From: DASVUC01 sp036387255
Lineage (GTDB): Bacteria > Planctomycetota > Phycisphaerae > Tepidisphaerales > Tepidisphaeraceae
Assembly: GCA_036387255.1 (NCBI GenBank)
Contig: DASVUC010000018.1
Span: 1 to 55,401 of the forward strand
Direction: 5' to 3'
DNA: 55,401 bases
In this document: piece by piece, positions 7,041-13,648 of the stretch
Layout: the number at the start of each line of letters is the position of its first letter
Numbering within the stretch: the first letter of the stretch is position 1
The notes under the pieces: generated by a model
Told to the model about the DNA's origin: nothing
What the model saw: only the letters and a program-made list of their open reading frames with translations
The model's database searches: none
Made by a program: the position numbers and the translations under genes

Positions 7041-7979
7041 GTGGGCGAGAGCACGCCGGCCGATTCGTTGATGTGGGCGTACCTGATTCACCTCAGCTAC
7101 AACATGTGGGGCGACCGCCAGGTGCCCAACGCGCCCTACTACATGTATCGTCCCTATCTGCGCTGCGAAGATTCCCTCTGGAACGACATCATCGCGCGCA
7201 TGCCCGCCGCCGGCGTCAACACCGTCGTCATCGATCTCGGCGACGGCGTCGCCTACCAGAGCCATCCCGAGATCAGTGTCGAAAACGCCTGGCCCATCTC
7301 CAAGCTGCGCGACCAGCTCGCCAGGATGCGCGATCGCGGGCTCGAGCCCATCCCCAAACTCAACTTCTCCACCTGCCACGACATGTGGATGGGCCCCTAC
7401 GCCCGGAAAGTCTCCACGCCCGAGTACTACCAGTTCGCTAAGGACATCATCGCCGAGGTCATCGACATCTTCGACGGCCCGCGCCTCTTCCACCTCGGCA
7501 TGGATGAGGAAGCCCTCGTCCACCAGCGCCACTTCGAATACGTCGTCATCCGCCAGCACGATCTCTGGTGGCGCGACTTCCAGTTCCTCCTCGACCAGCT
7601 CGCCCCCAGGAACGTACGCCCCTGGATCTGGTCCGACAACATCTGGATCCGCCCCGATGAATTCGCCCAGCGCATGCCCAGGCACGTCCTCCAGAGCAAC
7701 TGGTACTACGGCAAAGAGTTCGACAACCGGACGGAAGTCAAAGCCTACGGTGAACTCGACTCGCTCGGCTTCGACCAAATCCCCACCTTCAGCAACTGGG
7801 AAGACGCCGAAAATGTCTACAACACCGTCCGCTTCTGCAAAACCCACATCGCCCACGAAAAACTAAAAGGCTTCTTCCACGCCCCCTGGCGCCCCACCCT
7901 GGAAGAAGTCCGCCACCGCCACCTCGCCGCGCTTGAAGAAGTGAACAAAGCGCGTGAGGTCTTCTCCGCCAGCGATTAA
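7041..7979 (+). CDS. GH20-like TIM-barrel glycoside hydrolase
   Basis: The product has 312 residues from the GTG at 7041, which has AAGGA upstream; an in-frame GTG at 6963 would add 26 basic, unconvincing residues. The fold reads as a TIM barrel: NTVVIDLGDGVAY, LEPIPKLNF, FHLGMDEEA, RPWIWSDN, and finally GFFHAPWRPT. FHLGMDEEA resembles the H-x-G-x-D-E catalytic signature of family 20 hexosaminidases, where the Asp-Glu pair does acid catalysis. No signal peptide is seen, which suggests intracellular processing of an imported sugar together with the two upstream dehydrogenases. The assignment to GH20 is by motif only. Confidence 0.65.
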   Translation: MGESTPADSLMWAYLIHLSYNMWGDRQVPNAPYYMYRPYLRCEDSLWNDIIARMPAAGVNTVVIDLGDGVAYQSHPEISVENAWPISKLRDQLARMRDRGLEPIPKLNFSTCHDMWMGPYARKVSTPEYYQFAKDIIAEVIDIFDGPRLFHLGMDEEALVHQRHFEYVVIRQHDLWWRDFQFLLDQLAPRNVRPWIWSDNIWIRPDEFAQRMPRHVLQSNWYYGKEFDNRTEVKAYGELDSLGFDQIPTFSNWEDAENVYNTVRFCKTHIAHEKLKGFFHAPWRPTLEEVRHRHLAALEEVNKAREVFSASD

Positions 7980-8006
7980 AACACGTCCGTGCCGGTCCAA
8001 AACCGT

Positions 8007-8012
8007 TATAAT
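8007..8012 (+). promoter_or_regulatory. -10 element TATAAT placing transcription start at the antitoxin ATG
   Basis: A perfect TATAAT ends six bases before ATG 8019, so a normal transcription start would fall on the start codon itself and give a leaderless mRNA. No clear -35 hexamer is seen at the expected distance. Confidence 0.7.
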
Positions 8013-8018
8013 GGGAAC

Positions 8019-8264
8019 ATGGGAACCCGATCAGTCTCGCTGGATGAAAAGCATTACCAGGCGGCGGAAGAGAGGGCGCGCCAACTCGGCACGACACCCC
8101 AGCAGTATCTCCAGGGCCTGATCGAACATGACAATGAGACGTTCGACCAGATCCTCACGGACACCAGGCGCGGTTTCGAAAACCTCGACGATGCGGCACT
8201 GGATGAACTGTTTGACAAAGCGCAAAAGTACGCGCGACAACAACGGGATGCGTCAAAGTCATGA
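8019..8264 (+). CDS. putative antitoxin of a PIN-domain toxin pair
   Basis: An 81-residue acidic protein starts MGTRSVSLDEKHYQAA, a pattern like a ribbon-helix-helix strand followed by helix, and ends with a helical tail (ALDELFDKAQKYARQQ). I chose ATG 8019 rather than a GTG 30 bases earlier because TATAAT stands six bases before it and the extension would run through the promoter. The gene overlaps the PIN gene by four bases (ATGA). By position, size and coupling it is the likely antitoxin, neutralising the nuclease and repressing the promoter; the DNA-binding fold is inferred from pattern only. Confidence 0.7.
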   Translation: MGTRSVSLDEKHYQAAEERARQLGTTPQQYLQGLIEHDNETFDQILTDTRRGFENLDDAALDELFDKAQKYARQQRDASKS

Positions 8265-8740
8265 GCGTCTTGAGACCGGACGTTGTGCTTGACTGCAACG
8301 TTCTCTTTCAAGCCTTAGCACGCGAACGTGGCCCCGCTGCCGAGCTTCTCCGCTTGGTCGAGCAGAACCACATCACACTTCATCTCAGCAAACCAATACT
8401 CCGCGAATTGCGCCGGATCCTTTCGTACCCCCAGATCACCCAAAGAAACCCGCAGCTGAACAAGGACGTCGTCGGCAAGTTCGTCCGCAGGCTTCTCTTC
8501 CGAGGGATCCTTCACCATCCGGTGCCTCATCTGATCAGCTTCTTTCGCGATCCCGGAGACGAACCGTATCTCGACCTCGTCACCATGATTTCTGCCGACT
8601 ATCTGATCACGCGCGATCAGGACCTTTTGACTTTGGCAACCGAACACTCTATCGAAGCAAAGGAGTTTCGGCAGCGGAACCCGCATCTGCACATTGTTGA
8701 TCCGGTCGTAGCGCTTTCTGCACTCGAAAAACCAACCTGA
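8261..8740 (+). CDS. PIN-domain putative toxin
   Basis: The 159-residue protein shows the acidic positions of a PIN ribonuclease: VVLDCNVL near the start, a glutamate in KPILRELRRIL, and RDPGDEPYLDLVTMISADYLITRDQDLL, in which several aspartates can bind metal. It matches the putative toxin PIN family of about 140-160 residues. The antitoxin-like gene overlaps it by four bases upstream. PIN toxins cleave RNA, often tRNA or rRNA. The target cannot be told from sequence. The gene is intact, so the pair is probably functional. Confidence 0.85.
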   Translation: MSVLRPDVVLDCNVLFQALARERGPAAELLRLVEQNHITLHLSKPILRELRRILSYPQITQRNPQLNKDVVGKFVRRLLFRGILHHPVPHLISFFRDPGDEPYLDLVTMISADYLITRDQDLLTLATEHSIEAKEFRQRNPHLHIVDPVVALSALEKPT

Positions 8741-8757
8741 GAGCGCCGGGGAGGCAT

Positions 8758-10023
8758 TCACTTCTTCAACTTCACCCCCAACACCTGCTGAGGCTCATCA
8801 ATTACAATTGCCTCGAACGGCCCCGCCGTCAGGTCCTTGATATCCGGCAACAGCCCCGCCTGCGTCACGTGCGCGCTCGCCGCCAGGAAGTTCATCCCGA
8901 ACACGCCGTCGAGCGTGATCTTCTGCTTCGTCGTCGGATTCTCCGCCGTGATGTCGTTCACCAGCACCGGCGCCGGCTTGTACACCAGCGGATCCCCCTC
9001 GCGCGTCGGAATCACCAGAGTATCCAGGAAGAACCCCGCAACTTTCTTCGTCCCGCCAATCCCGCCAATTGAAATCGAAAACTGCTTCTCCTTCGGCACC
9101 CCATCCAGCCGCGGATCATCCGTCCCTACTGTGCCTTGAACGTACGTCACGCCGATCCGCTTGGCCTGCTCGGTCGAAATCATCGACGCCGCCGCGCCGG
9201 TATCCAGCAGCCAGGTCCCCGTCGTCTTCTGTCCCTTGTAGGTCGCCACCACACCGCCGCCACCCGCGCCACCCGCGCCACCCGCCGCCATGCCGCCCAG
9301 CGGATTCGGCCCCATCATCGGGTTCGCGGCCAGCGTCGGCCATTCTGCACTCGCCGGCTCCATGTGCGTGAACGGCTTGAAGTCCACCATCGTCAGTTTC
9401 ACATGACGATCGGTTTTGGGAATCTGCCCCTTCCCCCGCACCATCAGCTCGCATCGCATCATGTCCGAAAACGTGTCCACCGGCTTCGGATCAATCACGA
9501 TGATGTGCCCCTTGATCGCTGGCATCCCCAGCACGTCCAGCCCGCCCGTCAGCATCTCGATTAATCCGCCCCCGGCTGAAATCTGCGTCCGCACCGGCCC
9601 AAGGCCCACCGGATATTCGCTCGCATCATCCGGCTCCCCCTTCGAGCTGTACGGCGCCACAAATACGAACAGCTTCTCCGAAACATCAAACTGCTCGCCC
9701 CCGCCGACGCCGATGTCATGAAACTTCGCCGCCTGCGCGCCGCCTTTCCCCTGCGCCGTCAGGTTCTTCACCCCAAGCTGCTTCGCCGTGTTCCCGCTGA
9801 GCAAAATCCCGCTCGCGCCGGTATCCAGGAACGCCTGGATATTGATCGTATCCCCCTCACCCTTCTCGCCCTTGGCCCCCAGCGCCTTCCCCTTCGGCTC
9901 TCGCCGCAGATGAATGTTCACCCGGGGCTGATCCAGCGCCGCCGGCTGAACACCCTCAATATCCGTCGCCAGCGCGACCGACGACAGCCCCAGCGCCAGT
10001 GCCACAACATGCTTCTTCACCAT
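8758..10023 (-). CDS. secreted protein with two retropepsin-like aspartyl protease domains
   Basis: A signal peptide (MVKKHVVALALGLSSVALA) precedes two copies of the aspartyl protease signature, FLDTGASG (Asp-Thr-Gly at 67-69) and LLDTGAAASM (274-276). They are separated by a glycine/alanine-rich linker around 243-258. Each half also has the hydrophobic-Gly segment expected near the end of such a domain (LDVLGMPAIKG and DGVFGMNFLAAS). Single-domain bacterial retropepsins must dimerise, whereas a tandem protein could fold as a pepsin-like pseudo-dimer; that is inference. A ribosome binding site resembling AAGGGG precedes the ATG. Substrate unknown. Confidence 0.82.
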   Translation of the reverse strand: MVKKHVVALALGLSSVALATDIEGVQPAALDQPRVNIHLRREPKGKALGAKGEKGEGDTINIQAFLDTGASGILLSGNTAKQLGVKNLTAQGKGGAQAAKFHDIGVGGGEQFDVSEKLFVFVAPYSSKGEPDDASEYPVGLGPVRTQISAGGGLIEMLTGGLDVLGMPAIKGHIIVIDPKPVDTFSDMMRCELMVRGKGQIPKTDRHVKLTMVDFKPFTHMEPASAEWPTLAANPMMGPNPLGGMAAGGAGGAGGGGVVATYKGQKTTGTWLLDTGAAASMISTEQAKRIGVTYVQGTVGTDDPRLDGVPKEKQFSISIGGIGGTKKVAGFFLDTLVIPTREGDPLVYKPAPVLVNDITAENPTTKQKITLDGVFGMNFLAASAHVTQAGLLPDIKDLTAGPFEAIVIDEPQQVLGVKLKK

Positions 10024-10110
10024 GCAGGCCCCTTTTGTTGAAGCGCATTCTATCCTCCCGCCACAGTCTCAGCAGCGATGAACCCACGCGACGCGCCCGC
10101 GCCCTCCTCG

Positions 10111-10116
10111 TACAAT
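10111..10116 (+). promoter_or_regulatory. -10-like TACAAT just before holB
   Basis: The hexamer lies 10 bases before ATG 10127 and no Shine-Dalgarno is present, so the mRNA would have a leader of a few bases only. Confidence 0.45.
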
Positions 10117-10126
10117 CGCCTTGTCC

Positions 10127-11242
10127 ATGATCAGCTTCTCCGACATCCTCGGCCAAGACGCAGCCATCGATACCCTCTCACGCGCCTACCAAACCGACCG
10201 CCTCCCCCACGGACTGATCTTCGCGGGTCCCACCGGCGTCGGTAAAGCCACCACTGCCAAAGCCCTCGCAGCCCTGTTCCTCTGCCAAAACCCCAGGAAC
10301 CTCCCGCAATCGAGCGGGAGCCCAGCGGGTCGGCCGCGGGAGGGCGCACCGCTTCCCTCGCCCTGCGGCCAATGCAACTCCTGCGTCGCCCTGGAAGCAA
10401 ACACCCATCCCGATTATCACGTCGTCACCCGCCAGCTCATCCGCTACCACGACAAGACCGGCAAATCCAAAGGCATCGATCTTTCCATCGACGTCATCCG
10501 AAAAGAACTGGTCAACCCGGCCGGCCTCAAAGCCGCGCTGGGCCATGGCAAAGTTTTCATCGTCGAAGAAGCCGACACCATGAACGCGCAGGCGCAAAAC
10601 GCCATGCTTAAAACGCTGGAGGAACCCGCTGGCCCCACCCTCATCATCCTGCTCACCGATCAACCGGGCGCGCTCCTGCCCACCATCCGCAGCCGCAGCC
10701 AACTCATCCCCTTCGCTCCCCTCGACCCGGATGTAATCCTTCAAAAACTGCAAACCTACTTCTCAGATGCGCGCCAGTCCCAGGACGTGAGCCCAGACTC
10801 CTCCGACATCGCCACCGCCACCACCATCGCCGAAGGTTCCCTCGGTAACGCCCTCCAGTGGCTCCAGGACGGCGTCATCCCCCGAGCCCGCCATCTCATG
10901 TCCTCCCTCGACGAGATTCTTGCCGGCCGACCCCCCGACGCCCTGGAAGCCTGGTTCAAAACTTCCGCTGAAGCCTACGCGGAGAAGCAGATTGAAAAAG
11001 ATGCCCTCGGCAGCAAGGATCAAGCAACCCGCACCGGCTACGCCCTCTACCTCCACCTCGCCGCTTCCCACCTCCGGAATCGAATGAGCAACTCCAGCTC
11101 CCCAGAAGAGTTAGAACGAATCTGCTCCGCCATCGATGCCATCGCCAAGGCCGAGCAATACCTCTGGGCAAACGTCAACACCTCCCTCGTTTTCCAGCAG
11201 CTCACTCTCGCTTGGGAAATGCACTTGGCAGCCACGAAGTGA
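10127..11242 (+). CDS. holB: DNA polymerase III delta' subunit
   Basis: The 371-residue protein is a clamp-loader subunit: MISFSDILGQDAAIDTL, the Walker A GPTGVGKAT near residues 35-43, a zinc module (C...CGQCNSC), the EEADTMNAQAQNAMLKTLEEP segment characteristic of delta' and gamma/tau, and LLPTIRSRSQ as sensor region. ATG 10127 was preferred to TTG 10121. An insertion of about 20 residues (SSGSPAGRPREGAPLP) lies inside the zinc module, lengthening the spacing after the first cysteine; the DNA there is unusually G/C-rich and repetitive. The family is certain. Confidence 0.92.
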   Translation: MISFSDILGQDAAIDTLSRAYQTDRLPHGLIFAGPTGVGKATTAKALAALFLCQNPRNLPQSSGSPAGRPREGAPLPSPCGQCNSCVALEANTHPDYHVVTRQLIRYHDKTGKSKGIDLSIDVIRKELVNPAGLKAALGHGKVFIVEEADTMNAQAQNAMLKTLEEPAGPTLIILLTDQPGALLPTIRSRSQLIPFAPLDPDVILQKLQTYFSDARQSQDVSPDSSDIATATTIAEGSLGNALQWLQDGVIPRARHLMSSLDEILAGRPPDALEAWFKTSAEAYAEKQIEKDALGSKDQATRTGYALYLHLAASHLRNRMSNSSSPEELERICSAIDAIAKAEQYLWANVNTSLVFQQLTLAWEMHLAATK

Positions 11243-11290
11243 ACTCACAATCCCAGTCTCATTCGCACGCCAATTGCCTGCGAGTTGATC

Positions 11291-11647
11291 ATGGCTAACG
11301 CAATCATGGTCATCCAACCCTACTGGTCTAACGGCACCTGGGTCTTCGACGATCCCACCACCGGACTGGTGCGGGAACCGTTCGTCTCCGGCATCCCCGA
11401 GATGATCAACAGCCTCGTGAAGGACATTCCCACCGCCCGCAAAGGCTTCCGTCTGCTCTTCGCCGGCTCACCTTTCCCTGGCTACCAGGCCTGCTTCGAC
11501 CTCTCGCGCGAAGAGTTCGGCGGCGCCTGGTACAAGTGCAAAGAACCCGAGCTCAACATGGAAGGCTGGCTCTGCCCGGCCCTGTTCAAGTACTTCGACC
11601 ACACCCCCAAGCAAATCTACGCCCGAGCCGAACCCCTGGAAGGATAA
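11291..11647 (+). CDS. DUF6717 family protein
   Basis: The 118-residue protein reads MANAIMVIQPYWSNGTWVFD and ends in a conserved WLCPALFKYFD block, which I recognise as the DUF6717 pattern from other planctomycetes. It is soluble, with no signal peptide. A start at ATG 11306 (MVIQPYW) is also possible; neither has a clear ribosome binding site. It follows holB by 48 bases on the same strand and could be co-transcribed. Function unknown. Confidence 0.75.
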   Translation: MANAIMVIQPYWSNGTWVFDDPTTGLVREPFVSGIPEMINSLVKDIPTARKGFRLLFAGSPFPGYQACFDLSREEFGGAWYKCKEPELNMEGWLCPALFKYFDHTPKQIYARAEPLEG

Positions 11648-11670
11648 ACCGAGAACCAAACGCCGTAGCT

Positions 11671-11687
11671 CGCGGTCAACGACCGCG
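11671..11687. repeat. short palindrome CGCGGTC-AAC-GACCGCG
   Basis: The same 7-bp arms with a different three-base loop occur at 25057-25073, also between genes. Confidence 0.6.
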
Positions 11688-11782
11688 CGAAGCGTCCGCC
11701 TACCAATACGTCCGGTTCACGAAGGTTCCGCGCGCGTTGCGTACGGGCTATTCAAGAACCCATCGCAGCCTCACATCAACTT

Positions 11783-12169
11783 TCACGCCGATGCCGTCGG
11801 CGTATGCGCCGGCGGATCGCTCGCCGGGAACGATTCCATCGCCGCCTCGTCCACATCATCCGATGCCACCTGCTGCGACGGCTTCCAGCTGTGCTGGAAC
11901 GACGGACTCTCGGTCGATTCACCCTTGTCGCCGCCCGGCCGGTCGCACAGCAGCCGCGCCAGCGGGCTGTATCCCGTGATCCCGCGGAACAGCATGCAAC
12001 CGCCGCCCATCGTCGCCAACAATCCCAGCAGACCACCCCGCTTCAATCCCAGCAGGGCCACCAGCGCCCCGCCCGCCGCCAGCGCCGTTCGATTCATCTG
12101 TTCCTGCTCACCCTGGGGCACGATGACGTACTGATCCCCGACTTTCTTGGCTGTAAATCGCTTAGGCAT
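11783..12169 (-). CDS. small membrane protein, DUF2892-like (inner-membrane YgaP type)
   Basis: A 128-residue protein has a hydrophilic start (MPKRFTAKKVGDQYVIVPQG), two short glycine-rich hydrophobic segments (about 28-44 and 46-62: LAAGGALVALLGL and GLLGLLATMGGGCMLFRGITGYSP), and an acidic C-terminal tail ending DVDEAAMESFPASDPPAH. The hydrophobic pair resembles the DUF2892 hairpin. GAGG five or six bases before the ATG supports the start. The tail motif MESFPASDPPA is seen in many short bacterial proteins. Function unknown. Confidence 0.7.
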   Translation of the reverse strand: MPKRFTAKKVGDQYVIVPQGEQEQMNRTALAAGGALVALLGLKRGGLLGLLATMGGGCMLFRGITGYSPLARLLCDRPGGDKGESTESPSFQHSWKPSQQVASDDVDEAAMESFPASDPPAHTPTASA

Positions 12170-12242
12170 AGGAGCACCTCGGTATCTAGAGAACCACTCA
12201 ACCGAATCTCAAACCGCATGCCACAGCGGACAGAGCTTTAAG

Positions 12243-12383
12243 CTATCCCTTTTGCTTCCGGCTCCCCGCCCGCTCGGATCGCGGGCCGGGACGCGTTGGC
12301 GTCTCCCGCGAAGCGTTGACCTTCTTCCGATTGTCTTCGCGCCCTCGAGCGCGTGGCCGCTTCTTCTTCGTTCCTTCCTGCAT
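12243..12383 (-). CDS. small highly basic protein, 46 residues
   Basis: The ORF starts at ATG 12381-12383 behind AAGGAG with six bases of spacing, an excellent ribosome binding site. The product (MQEGTKKKRPRARGRED at its N terminus, SERAGSRKQKG at its C terminus) has about one third Lys/Arg, no hydrophobic stretch and probably little fixed structure, so a nucleic-acid-binding role is plausible but unproven. An upstream in-frame start would add 32 residues but lacks such a site. The terminator at 12456 separates it from the gene at 12519. Confidence 0.6.
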   Translation of the reverse strand: MQEGTKKKRPRARGREDNRKKVNASRETPTRPGPRSERAGSRKQKG

Positions 12384-12389
12384 CGATTG

Positions 12390-12395
12390 CTCCTT
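12390..12395 (-). promoter_or_regulatory. Shine-Dalgarno of the 46-residue basic protein
   Basis: Minus strand AAGGAG, six bases, ATG. It decides the start of the small basic ORF. Confidence 0.7.
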
Positions 12396-12455
12396 GTTTG
12401 CCGTCGCGCCGCGAAGTGCATGCCGCAGGGCAACTCCCACGGCTTTACACAAAGC

Positions 12456-12489
12456 AAAAAGCGACCGGGAAACGCGCAAGCGCTCCCGG
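12456..12489 (-). terminator. intrinsic terminator, minus strand
   Basis: A CCGGGA...TCCCGG stem, with extra pairing in GCGCTTGCGC, is followed on the minus strand by a run of five T. It stands 30 bases after the stop of the TIGR03118-like gene and isolates the small basic ORF from it. Confidence 0.8.
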
Positions 12490-12518
12490 CCGCCGAGGCC
12501 CTCCGACTCATTTTCCGT

Positions 12519-13592
12519 TCAACTGATCTGGATGCTCCCGAACAATCCATTCGCCTCATCGTTCGGCCCAGCCGTGAAATACAACGCGCTCCCAGAGCTA
12601 TAGATGTCCCCGCTCGTTCCCACCGAAAGCGCCCACAGCCCATCGTTCACGATCGGCGTGCCATCCGCCTTGCTCAGCGTCCCCACCAGCTTCCCCGTCT
12701 TCGGGTTGATCGCCGTAATCACCCCAGATCCAAACTGCCCCACCAGCACGTCGCCGGCAAACGGCCCGAAATCCTTGGGCGCCATCGCCAGCCCCCACGG
12801 CGAGTTCATATGCTTCCCGCGCACAAACCGCCGCATCAACACGCCGCTCGGCGAATAAACATCCACCTGCCCATGCCCGCGCCCCGCGACGTCCCCCGTA
12901 CCCGATGAATCTCGCAGCGCATACGTCACATACAGCAGCCCGCCGAGGTTCTGTACATTGAACGGCGCATACCCCGCCGGCAACAGGTTGTCCTTGAACG
13001 CCGTCTTGCTCGTGATCCGCTTGAACGCCCCGTCATACATCTCCACGCGCCCGCTCTTGAAGTTCGTTGCATACAGCCGCGGCTTTCCCTTTACCGCTGC
13101 AATCGCCAACCCCTTGTAAACCGCACCCGCCGCTGAGTTATCCACCGCCATGACGGCGTGCGTGTTGTCGACGCTGCTGCTCCACCCCGAGATCCCGCCG
13201 TCCTCCCCCGCGAACAGATACTCCGCCGCACTCGACTTGCTTCCGCTCTTGATGACAAATGACGATGTTGTATTCAGCGCCTCGCCCGTCGGCAGCGCCG
13301 TCTTCCCGCCGCCACCCGGAATTCCCACGACCGGCGAAAGCTTGTTCCCCGAGTTGTCATAGATTGTCGCCGTCGCCGTCCCGTTATTCACCACCCACCA
13401 GTCGCCGCCGGGCGACAGCACCATCCCCCACGGGTTCTTCAAATCCGCGTCCACGCGCGCCGCCGGCGCGCCATCAGACACCAGGTTCGTCTGCGTGAAC
13501 ACGTTCCCCGCAGGCGTCGTCGCGAACAGTTTGCGAACCTCCAGCGCCTCGATCAAACCCATGCCGCACGTGCTCGCCGATGTGATGCTCAT
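12519..13592 (-). CDS. TIGR03118-like beta-propeller protein with LEPR-XLL-like N terminus
   Basis: The 357-residue protein begins MSITSASTCGMGLIEALEVRKLFATTP. The LE-x-R-x-LFA stretch resembles the LEPR-XLL N-terminal motif of planctomycete surface proteins. The body (NLVSDGAPAARVDADLKNPWG, LYATNFKSGRVEMYDG, HMNSPWGLAMAPKDFGPF, DILVGQFGSG-type strands) matches the TIGR03118 family of predicted exported propeller proteins. GGAGGTG precedes the ATG by about four bases. No enzymatic residues can be pointed to. The terminator at 12456 follows. Probably exported; function unknown. Confidence 0.8.
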   Translation of the reverse strand: MSITSASTCGMGLIEALEVRKLFATTPAGNVFTQTNLVSDGAPAARVDADLKNPWGMVLSPGGDWWVVNNGTATATIYDNSGNKLSPVVGIPGGGGKTALPTGEALNTTSSFVIKSGSKSSAAEYLFAGEDGGISGWSSSVDNTHAVMAVDNSAAGAVYKGLAIAAVKGKPRLYATNFKSGRVEMYDGAFKRITSKTAFKDNLLPAGYAPFNVQNLGGLLYVTYALRDSSGTGDVAGRGHGQVDVYSPSGVLMRRFVRGKHMNSPWGLAMAPKDFGPFAGDVLVGQFGSGVITAINPKTGKLVGTLSKADGTPIVNDGLWALSVGTSGDIYSSGSALYFTAGPNDEANGLFGSIQIS

Positions 13593-13648
13593 AGCACCTC
13601 CATCCGGGAGAACGCGCCACGCCGCCGTTTTGTTCCCGCAATTGCGGA

